In this document: piece by piece, positions 41,956-51,485 of the stretch
How the letters are laid out: every line of letters starts with the position of its first letter
How positions within the stretch are numbered: the stretch's first letter is position 1
Source: an uncultured Lachnospiraceae bacterium
GTDB taxonomy: Bacteria; Bacillota; Clostridia; Lachnospirales; Lachnospiraceae
Assembly (NCBI GenBank): GCA_934364805.1
Contig: CAKRMH010000004.1
Coordinates: 62,001-126,000, forward strand
DNA length: 64,000 bases
Reading direction: 5' to 3'
Program-made: the position numbers and the translations under genes
Notes under the pieces: model-generated
The model's input: only the letters and a program-made list of their open reading frames with translations
What the model was told of the DNA's origin: nothing
Database searches by the model: none

Positions 41956-44748
41956 ATGCGTAAAAATACAATTGGAGTTCCATTACCTGGATTTGGGGAA
42001 TATTGCAGAAAAATGGCAGCAGAAGGTGCAGTTCTTTTAAAGAATGAAGATCAGATGCTTCCAATAAAAAAGAATGAGAAAATCTCTGTTTTTGGGCGTT
42101 GTCAGTTTGAAACATATCGAAGCGGTACCGGTTCCGGTGGTGCTGTCAATGTACCGTATCATGTGGACATTCTTGATGCGATGCGAAAAAGCGGGGAATT
42201 TTGTATCAACGAACAGCTTGCGTCTGTTTACGAGGAATGGCTGAAGGATCATCCATTTGACAATGGCGGAGGCGGCTGGGCTGCGGAACCGTGGAATCAG
42301 AAAGAGATGATCATTACAGACGAAATTGCACATACAGCAGCGGCACAGTCACAAAAAGCAATTTTTATCATCGGCCGTACTGCGGGGGAAGATAAAGATT
42401 ATGTCAATGAAGAGGGCAGTTATCTTCTGACGGAGGAAGAACGTGCAAATCTGAAGATGGTTACCCGGTATTTTACAGAGGTTGCCGTACTTTTGAATGT
42501 ATCAAATATCATTGATATGAAGTGGTGCAAAGCTCCGGAATATCTTGGACATATCAAAAGCATCTGCTATATCTGGCAGGGTGGAATGGAAAGTGGCAAT
42601 GCAGTAGCAGATCTACTTTGCGGAAAAGTGACACCGAGTGGAAAGCTGACAGATACGATCGCAGAATCTCTGCAGGATTATCCGGCTTTTGATCATTTCG
42701 GAGATGAAAAAGAGAACTGCTATACCGAAGATATTTATGTGGGATATCGTTATTTTGAGACATTTTGTCCGGAAAAAGTCATGTTTGAATTTGGCTATGG
42801 ATTGTCTTATACCGAATTTACAAGGACAGTTACCGAAGCGCATGTGACTGGAAGCGGTACGCATGCGGTTGTTGAGATTCTAGTCCATGTGAAAAACACG
42901 GGTGCATATAAAGGAAAAGAAGTTGTACAGATTTATGTGGAGGCTCCGCAGGGAAAACTCGGAAAAGCAAAACGTGTCCTCTGCGCTTTTAAAAAGACCG
43001 GAGAACTTCAGCCGGGAGATTCAGAACTTCTCACTTTCCAGATTCCAGTGTCAAGGTTGGCTTCTTATGATGATTCCGGCGTGACAGGACACCGCTTTTG
43101 TTATGTTCTGGAAGAAGGCACATATGTATTATATGCAGGAAGCAGTGTACGGGAAGTGGAACAGGTATCGATAGAAGGAAGTGGAAATTATTCCGTAGAG
43201 AAAACACTTGTCATGGAAACACTTAGGGAAGCACTTGCACCGGTAAAGGCATTCAAACGCATTCGTCCCGGAAAAGAAAAAGAAAACGGCTGCTACGAGG
43301 TGTGCAGTGAGGATGTGCCATTGAGAACCGTGGATTTACAGAAACGGATCGAAGAGCATCTTCCGAAAGAACTGCCGATTACCGGCGATACAGGAATCCG
43401 CCTTAAAGATGTGGCAGAGCAAAAGGCATCAATGGGAGCTTTTATTGCACAGATGGAAAAAGAAGAACTTGCAACCATTGTGCGTGGTGAGGGAATGAGC
43501 AGTCCAAAGGTTACACCTGGAACGGCTGCTGCATTTGGCGGAGTCAGCGAAGGGCTGCATGCACTTGGAATTCCAGTTGCATGTGCATCAGACGGACCTT
43601 CCGGAATCCGTATGGAAGGTGGATTAAAAGCGACGCAGCTTCCGATTGGAACTTTGCTTGCATGTTCTTTTAATGTGCCAATGGTAGAAGAATTATATGT
43701 CATGGAAGGAAAAGAACTTGTCGGAAATGAAATCGATACATTGCTTGGTCCGGGAATTAACATTCATCGTCATCCTTTAAACGGCAGAAACTTTGAATAT
43801 TTCAGTGAAGATCCTTATGTGACAGGAACTTTTGCAGCGGCAGTGACACGCGGAATCAAGAAGGGAGGCTCTGTGGCAACGGTAAAACATTTTGCTGCAA
43901 ATAACCAGGAAAAAGCACGCAGTATTGCAGACTCTGTTGTTTCAGAACGTGCACTCCGCGAGATTTACCTGAAAGGATTTGAAATAGCGGTAAAAGATGG
44001 AAATGCGACATCTATCATGACTTCTTATAATCCTTTGAACGGACACTGGAACGCATCCAATTATGATCTGAACACAACCATTCTCCGGGAAGAATGGGGA
44101 TTTGACGGAATTGTGATGACCGACTGGTGGGCCAGCATGAATGATGTGGTTTCCGGTGGTGAACCGGGCAAAAAACTGACCTCGTCTATGATTCGTTCAC
44201 AGAACGATCTGTACATGGTTGTGGATAACAACGGAGCTGCCCATAATGCAGCAGGCGATGACACGTTAGAAGCCTTGGAAAACGGCAAGCTGACACTTGG
44301 AGAATTACAGAGAAGTGCAGCAAATATCTGTCGTTTTATCTTGAATGCACCGGTTATGAAAAGACCGTTGAAGGCCTGGAACCAGATCATATCTGTCGAG
44401 CCGGCTGCTGTTGAAACTGTGAAGGGAACAAGCCAGACAATTGGAGCAGCATGCAGAGTGCTGATTGCAAAAGATACGACGGAAACTGTTCATGTAGAAA
44501 AGGCCGGAACGTATGAGATCACAGGGCAACTGAAATCCTCCCAGTCGAATATTGCACAGGCTGCCATGAATCTTTACATGAATGACATTCTTCTTACAAC
44601 AATCCAGATCAGTGGAACAGATGGAAACAGTACCGTCCAGAAGCTGATTTGTGTGGAACTGAAAGAAGGAGATTATACAGTGCGTGCAGAAGAAGTCAAG
44701 CCACAGATGGACCTGGAATGGCTTGAATTTAAACCAGTAAAAAAATAG
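41956..44748 (+). CDS. glycoside hydrolase family 3 with reversed domain order
   Basis: Cytoplasmic beta-glucosidase/xylosidase-type enzyme of about 930 residues. The order is unusual: first the GH3 C-type alpha/beta sandwich (about 10-255: AAEGAVLLKNEDQMLPI, WQGGMESGNAVADLL), then a fibronectin-III-like domain (about 285-400: FEFGYGLSYTEFTRT), then the TIM barrel (about 490-790) with DGPSGIRME, VKHFAANNQE and nucleophile Asp723 in GIVMTDWWAS, then a C-terminal carbohydrate-binding-like domain (about 830-930). Such circularly ordered GH3 enzymes are known from rumen Clostridia. No signal peptide. ATG 41956 follows TTGGAGG. Divergent from the AraC regulator; terminator downstream. Substrate not determinable. 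Confidence 0.92.
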   Translation: MRKNTIGVPLPGFGEYCRKMAAEGAVLLKNEDQMLPIKKNEKISVFGRCQFETYRSGTGSGGAVNVPYHVDILDAMRKSGEFCINEQLASVYEEWLKDHPFDNGGGGWAAEPWNQKEMIITDEIAHTAAAQSQKAIFIIGRTAGEDKDYVNEEGSYLLTEEERANLKMVTRYFTEVAVLLNVSNIIDMKWCKAPEYLGHIKSICYIWQGGMESGNAVADLLCGKVTPSGKLTDTIAESLQDYPAFDHFGDEKENCYTEDIYVGYRYFETFCPEKVMFEFGYGLSYTEFTRTVTEAHVTGSGTHAVVEILVHVKNTGAYKGKEVVQIYVEAPQGKLGKAKRVLCAFKKTGELQPGDSELLTFQIPVSRLASYDDSGVTGHRFCYVLEEGTYVLYAGSSVREVEQVSIEGSGNYSVEKTLVMETLREALAPVKAFKRIRPGKEKENGCYEVCSEDVPLRTVDLQKRIEEHLPKELPITGDTGIRLKDVAEQKASMGAFIAQMEKEELATIVRGEGMSSPKVTPGTAAAFGGVSEGLHALGIPVACASDGPSGIRMEGGLKATQLPIGTLLACSFNVPMVEELYVMEGKELVGNEIDTLLGPGINIHRHPLNGRNFEYFSEDPYVTGTFAAAVTRGIKKGGSVATVKHFAANNQEKARSIADSVVSERALREIYLKGFEIAVKDGNATSIMTSYNPLNGHWNASNYDLNTTILREEWGFDGIVMTDWWASMNDVVSGGEPGKKLTSSMIRSQNDLYMVVDNNGAAHNAAGDDTLEALENGKLTLGELQRSAANICRFILNAPVMKRPLKAWNQIISVEPAAVETVKGTSQTIGAACRVLIAKDTTETVHVEKAGTYEITGQLKSSQSNIAQAAMNLYMNDILLTTIQISGTDGNSTVQKLICVELKEGDYTVRAEEVKPQMDLEWLEFKPVKK

Positions 44749-44756
44749 TATTTTCG

Positions 44757-44812
44757 ATGACCCCTGTCTATGTTACAATCGTAACAATAGTAATGTAGAC
44801 GGGGGTCATTTG
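44757..44812 (+). terminator. terminator after the GH3 gene
   Basis: TGACCCC..GTCTA pairs with TAGAC.GGGGTCA around an inner GTTAC/GTAAC hairpin, followed by TTTGTTT. The inner part could also hold promoter sequence for the next gene, which starts 44 bp later. Confidence 0.8.
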
Positions 44813-44855
44813 TTTGGAGTTTATGTTTGAGAAAAAAGAGGGAGAAAAATAAAAA

Positions 44856-46157
44856 ATGCAATACAGCAAACTACAGATCGGCTGCATGATCATTGTATTA
44901 TATGTGACATGTAATTACATCAGAGAGAAAAGAAGCTATCAGATTCAGGATAAAAATCGTGTATTTGGGTGGCTTTTGGGCATCGCAATTTATGGAATTG
45001 CCATGGATGGAATTACTGCATATACGGTGAATCATCTGGAACAGGTACCAGCACCGCTGAACCGTTTTCTGCATCTACAGTTTCTTCTCGCTATCGATAC
45101 CTTTGTATTCGTAATGTATTTGTATATCCGCAAGATTACAGGAGGACTGCCGAAACGGAAAAAAACATGGATGTTACTTTTGACTCCGCTCATATTGAAC
45201 CTTGGAATTGTGATAATTGGTATTTCGGAACTTCATTATGACAAGGGACGTGTGACAAATTATTCTATGGGATTGTCAGCATATACCTGTTTTGTAATGT
45301 TTGCAGTGTATATGTTTGCCGCAATCGGTCTTTTGCTGCTTTACTGGAGAAATATCGGAAGACATAAGGAAATTACGATACTGACCTGTCTGGGAGCGGC
45401 TTTTCTTGTGACATTTTATCAGATGTTTCAGCCGGAGGCTCTGCTTACAGCACTTGTTCCAACTATTGTGATTACGGGGATTTATCTGAACATGGAGAAT
45501 CCGTTACTTACCGAACTGAAAAAACATAATGATGAGATGGTGATGGGATTTGCAACACTTGTTGAGAACCGGGATAACAGTACAGGAGGGCATATCAAGC
45601 GTACGACTGCCTATGTCAGAACTCTTGCAGAAGAATTGAGAGACAGAGGATATTACAAAAAACAACTGACAAAAGCATATATCGAAACGCTTGCGATGGC
45701 TGCACCAATGCATGATGTTGGAAAAATCGCAATTCCGGACGCTATTTTACAGAAACCGGGTAAACTTACTGATGAAGAATATGAGATCATGAAAACGCAT
45801 GCAGCGCATGGAGGTGAAATTGTTCTGGAACTGTTTGGACATACCGGGGATGAAGAATATGAAAAGATGGCATATGAAGTGGCAAGATATCATCATGAAA
45901 AATGGAATGGCAAAGGCTATCCGGATGGAATTGCAGGAGAAAAAATACCGTTGAGTGCGAGAATTATGGCAGTTTCCGATGTTTTTGATGCAGTATCGGC
46001 AAAGCGGTGTTACCGGGATGCTCTTCCTTTGGAAGAATGTTTTCAGATTATTGAAGAAGGGAAAGGGCAGGACTTTGATCCGGTGATTGCAGAGGTGTTT
46101 CTGGAGATCAAAGATCAGATCAGGAAAATTTATGAACAACAGGTCAATCTGCGTTGA
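44856..46157 (+). CDS. HD-GYP phosphodiesterase with N-terminal membrane domain
   Basis: Probable c-di-GMP phosphodiesterase of 433 residues. Residues 1-215 hold about seven membrane helices (possible sensor). Residues 225-430 are an HD-GYP domain with ENRDNSTGGHIKRTTAYV, metal-binding HDVGKIAIPD (near 286), THAAHGG, ARYHHEKWNGKGYPDG (GYP near 355) and ISVSDVFDA-like AVSDVFDAVSA. All key residues are present. It complements the GGDEF-EAL protein at 27102, so c-di-GMP turnover is active in this organism. Single gene. Confidence 0.92.
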   Translation: MQYSKLQIGCMIIVLYVTCNYIREKRSYQIQDKNRVFGWLLGIAIYGIAMDGITAYTVNHLEQVPAPLNRFLHLQFLLAIDTFVFVMYLYIRKITGGLPKRKKTWMLLLTPLILNLGIVIIGISELHYDKGRVTNYSMGLSAYTCFVMFAVYMFAAIGLLLLYWRNIGRHKEITILTCLGAAFLVTFYQMFQPEALLTALVPTIVITGIYLNMENPLLTELKKHNDEMVMGFATLVENRDNSTGGHIKRTTAYVRTLAEELRDRGYYKKQLTKAYIETLAMAAPMHDVGKIAIPDAILQKPGKLTDEEYEIMKTHAAHGGEIVLELFGHTGDEEYEKMAYEVARYHHEKWNGKGYPDGIAGEKIPLSARIMAVSDVFDAVSAKRCYRDALPLEECFQIIEEGKGQDFDPVIAEVFLEIKDQIRKIYEQQVNLR

Positions 46158-46265
46158 AAATACATATATTATGTGCTAAAATTATTTAGAATGTCTTAAG
46201 TTTTTAAGTTATAAAGCATATTATCAGAAGGCGCAAGGCCTTGATCATAGGAGGTTATAGAACAA

Positions 46266-46946
46266 ATGGAAAGCTATAAGAGCGAATTTATAGAATTTAT
46301 GGTAGAAAGTGATGTCCTGAAATTTGGTGATTTTACATTAAAGAGTGGACGTAAATCACCTTTTTTTATGAATGCAGGAGCATATGTAACAGGCGCACAG
46401 CTTAAGAGACTGGGCGAGTATTATGCAAAAGCGATCCACAGCAATTTCGGAGATGATTTTGATGTGCTGTTTGGACCGGCATATAAAGGAATCCCGCTTG
46501 CTGTTGTAACAGCGATCGCATACCATGAATTATACGGAAAAGAAGTCCGTTACTGCTCAGACCGTAAGGAAGTCAAAGATCATGGCGCAGATAAGGGAGG
46601 CTTTCTTGGAAGCAGCTTAAAAGACGGCGACAGAGTCGTAATGATCGAGGATGTAACGACTTCCGGCAAATCCATGGAAGAGACAGTGCCAAAAGTAAGA
46701 TCCGCAGCAGATGTCCAGATCGTTGGTCTGATGGTCAGCCTAAACCGCATGGAAGTCGGACAGGGTGGAAAAGTAAGTGCACTGGATGAGATCAAAGAGA
46801 AATACGGATTTGAAGGCAAAGCAATCGTGACAATGGAAGAAGTGGTAGAACATCTTTACAATCATGAGTGTCAGGGGAAAGTCGTAATCAATGATGAGAT
46901 AAAAGCAGCAATCGATCATTATTATGATCAGTATGGCTGCAAGTAA
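46266..46946 (+). CDS. pyrE: orotate phosphoribosyltransferase
   Basis: Pyrimidine synthesis enzyme joining orotate and PRPP to give OMP. The 226-residue protein carries the family segments FTLKSGRKSPFFMNAG, FGPAYKGIPLAV, RKEVKDHGADKGGF and the PRPP loop VVMIEDVTTSGKSMEE. Start has AGGAGG 9 bp upstream. A small AAGGC/GCCTT hairpin (46230-46244) lies in the leader. The last 23 bases overlap the VanZ-like gene. Other pyr genes are not in the window. Confidence 0.96.
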   Translation: MESYKSEFIEFMVESDVLKFGDFTLKSGRKSPFFMNAGAYVTGAQLKRLGEYYAKAIHSNFGDDFDVLFGPAYKGIPLAVVTAIAYHELYGKEVRYCSDRKEVKDHGADKGGFLGSSLKDGDRVVMIEDVTTSGKSMEETVPKVRSAADVQIVGLMVSLNRMEVGQGGKVSALDEIKEKYGFEGKAIVTMEEVVEHLYNHECQGKVVINDEIKAAIDHYYDQYGCK

Positions 46947-47409
46947 AAAAACGCGGCACAGAATTGCTCTGCTTTTGTTTGGCGCGTATCTGGTTCTATT
47001 GTTCTATTTCCTGTTCTTTTCAGAAGCGATGGGAAGATCTGGAATAGATGCAGAGTATCATTATAACCTGACTCCCTTTCTTGAGATCAAACGATTTCTC
47101 AGGTATCGGGATGTCCTTGGGCCTGAGGCGGTATTCTTGAATATTTTCGGAAATGTGATCGCTTTCATGCCCTTTGGTTTTTTTGTACCGATGATTACAA
47201 AGTGGCATAAAAATATTGCATATGTCACATTATACAGCTTTGAACTGAGCCTTCTTGCGGAAACCATGCAGCTGGTATTTAAGATTGGAAGTTTTGATAT
47301 CGATGACCTGATGCTGAATACGCTGGGAGGCTTATGTGGCTGTATGATATATCATATTATGAAACAAATCAGGAGTATGTACCATGGCATTCGGAAAAAG
47401 AAAGCGTAA
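46924..47409 (+). CDS. VanZ family membrane protein
   Basis: Small integral membrane protein of about 161 residues with four helices (about 12-31, 65-88, 95-120, 133-148). It has the VanZ-like signature: NLTPFLEIKRFLRYR, FLNIFGNVIAFMPFGFFVPM, LLAETMQLVFKIGSFDIDDLMLNTLGG. VanZ proteins are linked to glycopeptide resistance, but most members have no known role. ATG 46924 or ATG 46933 may be the start; both overlap pyrE and no clear ribosome site decides. It overlaps the next gene by 26 bp. Confidence 0.85.
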   Translation: MISMAASKKTRHRIALLLFGAYLVLLFYFLFFSEAMGRSGIDAEYHYNLTPFLEIKRFLRYRDVLGPEAVFLNIFGNVIAFMPFGFFVPMITKWHKNIAYVTLYSFELSLLAETMQLVFKIGSFDIDDLMLNTLGGLCGCMIYHIMKQIRSMYHGIRKKKA

Positions 47410-47716
47410 TCGCTTTAAATTTACGGAAAAAAAACATTCAAAAAAGGGTATACTGGCAACCGTACTCGGAATTGGGCTGATCGCTGTGTATGTTGCATTT
47501 GTAATACTTGCCTTCAGACAAAACGGTGGACTGTCCGTGTATTATGGCAGTGCTGGTGTATTTGCGATGTTTGGAGTGATCCTGGATCTGGTATTGGCGA
47601 TCCAGAGTCTGAGAGAAGAGAATTCGTTTCCATTGTTTCCGAGACTGGCACTTTTTGTTGCAGTGATCTCGGCAGCCGGCTGGTTCGGTACATATACAAT
47701 GGGAATTCTAGTATAA
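47384..47716 (+). CDS. small three-helix membrane protein (DUF6142-like)
   Basis: A 110-residue protein with a basic N-terminus (MAFGKRKRNRFKFTEKKHSKKG) and three membrane helices. I associate the N-terminal pattern with DUF6142 of Lachnospiraceae; function unknown. It starts inside the VanZ-like gene and ends 15 bp before the aminopeptidase gene, so pyrE, vanZ-like, this gene and the aminopeptidase gene could form one transcript. Confidence 0.75.
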   Translation: MAFGKRKRNRFKFTEKKHSKKGILATVLGIGLIAVYVAFVILAFRQNGGLSVYYGSAGVFAMFGVILDLVLAIQSLREENSFPLFPRLALFVAVISAAGWFGTYTMGILV

Positions 47717-47731
47717 TAGTAAGGTGGCAAA

Positions 47732-49762
47732 ATGAAATATCGGGAACTGATCAGGAAAACAAATGAAGAAATGAAAGAACGTCTGGAACTTGTAATGGAA
47801 CGGGTAAAGGAGATTTCTATAAACCCGGAGACAAAAGCACCGTATGATGCATATTACAGGCAGGTGGCAGCGTATCTGACATTTCTTTATTCTGTTTATG
47901 AAAAAGCCTGCAGAGGGGAACTTTCACACATGTCAGAACGTGACGGAAAGGCCTGCAATGAGGCTTTATTTGCAGAGATTCAAAAAGAAAATTATAAAAC
48001 CAGTTTTGCAAATCCGGCGTATGCAGTCCGGATACTGGGAGAGGAGTATGGACAGATTCTCAGTGCAGTCTATGCATTGGTAAGGAATACGGCAGCCTGT
48101 GTATTTGAAGGGAATTGTCAGTATCTTTGTATTTATGCGGAACTTTTTGTGGAGCTGCATACGTATTTTGAGAATCCGGATGAATTGACAAGAGAAGAAA
48201 TACGCCAGGCAGTGTATTCTTTTGAACACGATTATTCGGAAGTGTTTAATGAGGATTCCGTAAAACGTCTGGTAGACCCGGATTATGATTATTACACGGA
48301 TATCGTTATGAACTCAGATCTGACAGACCTCAGTTATCTGTACCGCTATGGACGCTATATCAGTGCGAACGAGACCGGAATCGCAGCGTTTTTAAATGCA
48401 CTTCCACAGGAAGATATTCAGGCGATGGCAGACACCTATACAGAGGGATACCGTATTGGCTTTGAAGTGACCAGAAAAGATCTGAGTATCAAGGAAACGG
48501 TAGAGATCCGTTATCCGGTCGGATTTGAGCGTATGGTACGCTGTGCAGTGGATAATTTTGCAAAACTGCATTTACGACCGGTTATGAAACCGTTTTCCAC
48601 CGAGGCAAACAAACAGTATGTCTATGATCACAGGGAAGATCAGGCACTTTATCTGGATAAGGCACTTGTTGAACGTGGACTTGAGGTATACCGTACTGTT
48701 TTTGAAAAGGTGAAGAAAAAGGCGGCTCTTTATGCGGGACCGGCGGTGATCGAAGTATTTGGAGAAGAACCATTTTCACCGGAGACAAAGCTGGAAGCAC
48801 CACATTTTAGTGAAAACCAGCAGCAGCTTCAGGTCTATCGCCAAAGCGGGTACAGCCAGATCATCAACCAGTATATTAAGGGTGAGGAACGGAGCTTTAC
48901 GATCATTTCCTATCCGGTTCCGGAGATCGGAGACCAGTTCCCGGAGATCTTTGCGGAGACAGTAAAGATCAATACGTTAGATTACATGTTATATCGCAAT
49001 ATGCAGCAGAAGATCATTGATGTGCTTGACCGGGCAGATCATGTGCATATTGTTGGTGCAGAGGGCAATAAAACAGATCTGGTCGTGACAACTTATCCGT
49101 TGACAGATCAGGGAACGCAGACCTCCTTTGAGAACTGTGTGGCAGATGTGAATATTCCGGTAGGAGAAGTGTTTACTTCCCCAGTATTAAAAGGAACGAC
49201 AGGCAGGCTTCATGTAAGTCAGGTATATCTGAAAGGATTAAGCTATGAGAATCTGGAAATTGACTTTAAAGACGGAATGATCGAACATTATACATGTACG
49301 AATTTTGCAGATGAAAAAGAAAACCAGAAATACATCAGGGATAATATTCTCCATCATCATGATACACTTCCGATGGGGGAATTTGCGATCGGAACGAATA
49401 CGGTTGCATATGTGATGGCACGCAAATATCACATTGCAGACAAACTGCCGATTCTGATCGCAGAAAAGACCGGTCCGCATTTTGCGGTAGGAGACACCTG
49501 TTATACATACTGTGAGGATACGGCAGTGTATAATCCGGATGGAAAAGAGATCGTAGCAAGAGACAATGAAATATCACTTCTTAGGAAAGAAGATCCGTCG
49601 AAGGCATACTTTAACTGTCACACCGATATTACGATCCCATATGATGAACTTGACAAAATCACTGCAATCGGTAAAGATGGTATTAAAACAGATATCATAT
49701 CGGGCGGACGGTTTGTTGTTCCGGGAACGGAGACCTTAAATGTACCGCTGGATCATGAATAA
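47732..49762 (+). CDS. M29-type metallo-aminopeptidase with long N-terminal extension
   Basis: A 676-residue protein whose C-terminal part (about 365-676) resembles thermophilic M29 aminopeptidases: metal-ligand stretches PVGEVFTSPVLKG, LPMGEFAIGTNTVAY, AEKTGPHFAVGD and NCHTDITIP. The N-terminal 350 residues are an extension absent from standard M29 enzymes (about 400 residues); it is helical and acidic, with no known motif. Cytoplasmic. It begins 15 bp after the small membrane gene and ends 18 bp before purE, so purE may be cotranscribed with it. Role presumably peptide turnover. Confidence 0.82.
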   Translation: MKYRELIRKTNEEMKERLELVMERVKEISINPETKAPYDAYYRQVAAYLTFLYSVYEKACRGELSHMSERDGKACNEALFAEIQKENYKTSFANPAYAVRILGEEYGQILSAVYALVRNTAACVFEGNCQYLCIYAELFVELHTYFENPDELTREEIRQAVYSFEHDYSEVFNEDSVKRLVDPDYDYYTDIVMNSDLTDLSYLYRYGRYISANETGIAAFLNALPQEDIQAMADTYTEGYRIGFEVTRKDLSIKETVEIRYPVGFERMVRCAVDNFAKLHLRPVMKPFSTEANKQYVYDHREDQALYLDKALVERGLEVYRTVFEKVKKKAALYAGPAVIEVFGEEPFSPETKLEAPHFSENQQQLQVYRQSGYSQIINQYIKGEERSFTIISYPVPEIGDQFPEIFAETVKINTLDYMLYRNMQQKIIDVLDRADHVHIVGAEGNKTDLVVTTYPLTDQGTQTSFENCVADVNIPVGEVFTSPVLKGTTGRLHVSQVYLKGLSYENLEIDFKDGMIEHYTCTNFADEKENQKYIRDNILHHHDTLPMGEFAIGTNTVAYVMARKYHIADKLPILIAEKTGPHFAVGDTCYTYCEDTAVYNPDGKEIVARDNEISLLRKEDPSKAYFNCHTDITIPYDELDKITAIGKDGIKTDIISGGRFVVPGTETLNVPLDHE

Positions 49763-49780
49763 TAAGGAGGAACAAAAGTT

Positions 49781-50287
49781 ATGGCACAGGTAGGTATTGT
49801 AATGGGCAGCGATTCAGATATGCCGGTTATGGCAAAGGCTGCAGATATTTTAGAAAAGCTTGGTGTAAGCTATGAGATGACGATCATCTCAGCACACAGA
49901 GAGCCGGACGTATTTTTTGAGTATGCAAAGGGCGCAGAAGCCAAAGGGTTTAAAGTAATTATTGCAGGTGCAGGAATGGCCGCTCATCTTCCGGGAATGT
50001 GTGCAGCAATCTTCCCAATGCCGGTTATCGGTATTCCAATGCATACCACATCCCTGGGTGGAAGAGATTCCTTATACAGCATTGTACAGATGCCAACCGG
50101 TATTCCGGTTGCAACCGTTGCGATCAATGGCGGTGCAAATGCCGGAATCCTTGCAGCAAAGATCCTTGCAACAAGTGACGCAGAGCTTCTTCAGAGATTA
50201 AAGGATTACTCCAAAGATCTGAAAGAGCAGGTTGAGGCAAAAGATGCACATCTGCAGGATGTTGGATATAAGAATTATTCCAAATAA
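49781..50287 (+). CDS. purE: N5-carboxyaminoimidazole ribonucleotide mutase
   Basis: Purine synthesis enzyme rearranging N5-CAIR to CAIR (or carboxylating AIR, if class II; no purK is nearby to decide). The 168-residue protein has the PurE hallmarks GSDSDMPVM, SAHREPD, AGAGMAAHLPGM and GIPMHTTSLGGRDSLYSIVQMPTGIPV. Strong AAGGAGG site. A terminator follows, so it is not on the same transcript as purM-purN-purD. Confidence 0.96.
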   Translation: MAQVGIVMGSDSDMPVMAKAADILEKLGVSYEMTIISAHREPDVFFEYAKGAEAKGFKVIIAGAGMAAHLPGMCAAIFPMPVIGIPMHTTSLGGRDSLYSIVQMPTGIPVATVAINGGANAGILAAKILATSDAELLQRLKDYSKDLKEQVEAKDAHLQDVGYKNYSK

Positions 50288-50292
50288 GGACA

Positions 50293-50335
50293 AAAAGCAT
50301 TGCCGCTGCCGGATTGACGGGGCAATGCTTTTCTT
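50293..50335 (+). terminator. intrinsic terminator after purE
   Basis: AAAAGCATTGCC and GGCAATGCTTTT form a 12-bp stem followed by CTTATTTT. Confidence 0.9.
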
Positions 50336-50381
50336 ATTTTCTGATATTAGATATACTAATAAATTAGATTATTATATATAA

Positions 50382-50411
50382 TTGGAAATAATAAGAGTTT
50401 CAAGCTATACT
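50382..50411 (+). promoter_or_regulatory. promoter of the purM-purN-purD operon
   Basis: TTGGAA (50382-50387), 18-bp spacer, TATACT (50406-50411), about 50 bp before purM. No purine riboswitch was found in the short leader. Confidence 0.6.
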
Positions 50412-50459
50412 ATAGAAGTAATAACGGTAAAATGAACGTTTATAACAGGAGGAAACAAA

Positions 50460-51485
50460 ATGGATTACAAGAATTCAGGTGTAGATATTGAAGCAGGATA
50501 CGAATCAGTTGAACTGATGAAGAAATATGTTCAGGGAACGATGAGACCAGAAGTTTTAACAGGACTTGGCGGATTTTCCGGAGCATTTTCCATGGCTGCA
50601 CTCAAGGATATGGAGAACCCAGTGCTTCTTTCCGGAACTGACGGATGTGGTACAAAGGTGAAGCTTGCATTCATTATGGATAAACACGATACTATCGGAA
50701 TTGATGCAGTTGCAATGTGTGTAAATGACGTTGCATGTGCAGGTGGTGAGCCATTATTCTTCCTTGACTATATTGCATGCGGTAAGAACTATCCAGAGAA
50801 GATCGCAACAATCGTAAGTGGTGTTGCTGAGGGATGCAAACAGTCCGGCTGTGCACTGATCGGTGGAGAGACCGCAGAACATCCGGGACTTATGCCGGAA
50901 GATGAGTATGATCTTGCTGGATTTGCAGTAGGTGTGGTAGACAAGAAAGACATTATCACAGGTGCAGATGTAAAAGCAGGGGATGTGCTGATCGGTATGG
51001 CTTCTTCCGGAGTACATTCCAATGGATTTTCCCTGGTACGTAAGATCTTTAAGATGGATAAGGAAACATTAAATACTTATCATGAAGAATTAGGAACAAC
51101 ACTTGGTGAGGCACTTTTAGCTCCAACAAGAATTTATGTAAAAGCACTTCGTTCGATCAAGGACGCAGGGGTACGTGTAAAAGCATGCAGCCACATCACA
51201 GGTGGTGGATTCTACGAGAATGTTCCACGTATGCTTCCGGAAGGAAAACATGCTGTCATTGAGAAGAACAGCTACCCAATTCCACCGATCTTTACAATGA
51301 TGGCACGTGAAGGCCAGGTAGAAGAGAAAATGATGTATAACACCTATAATATGGGACTTGGAATGGTACTTGCAGTAGATCCGGCTGATGTGGACAAGAC
51401 AATGGAAGCAATCAAGGCAGCAGGAGATACTCCTTACGTAGTAGGTAAGATCACAGATGGAGAAAAGGGTGTAACTTTATGCTAA
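50460..51485 (+). CDS. purM: phosphoribosylformylglycinamidine cyclo-ligase
   Basis: AIR synthetase, ATP-dependent ring closure of FGAM. The 341-residue protein has GLGGFSGAFSM, SGTDGCGTKVKLAF, the nucleotide-binding DAVAMCVNDVACAGGEPLFF and GGETAEHPGLMPEDEYD, and ITGGGFYENVPRML. AGGAGG precedes the ATG. Its last 7 bases overlap purN. Confidence 0.97.
   Translation: MDYKNSGVDIEAGYESVELMKKYVQGTMRPEVLTGLGGFSGAFSMAALKDMENPVLLSGTDGCGTKVKLAFIMDKHDTIGIDAVAMCVNDVACAGGEPLFFLDYIACGKNYPEKIATIVSGVAEGCKQSGCALIGGETAEHPGLMPEDEYDLAGFAVGVVDKKDIITGADVKAGDVLIGMASSGVHSNGFSLVRKIFKMDKETLNTYHEELGTTLGEALLAPTRIYVKALRSIKDAGVRVKACSHITGGGFYENVPRMLPEGKHAVIEKNSYPIPPIFTMMAREGQVEEKMMYNTYNMGLGMVLAVDPADVDKTMEAIKAAGDTPYVVGKITDGEKGVTLC

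Noticed and set aside
50288..50459. Purine riboswitch ahead of purM
   Set aside because: The leader after the predicted start is only about 40 nt and shows no three-way-junction pattern.
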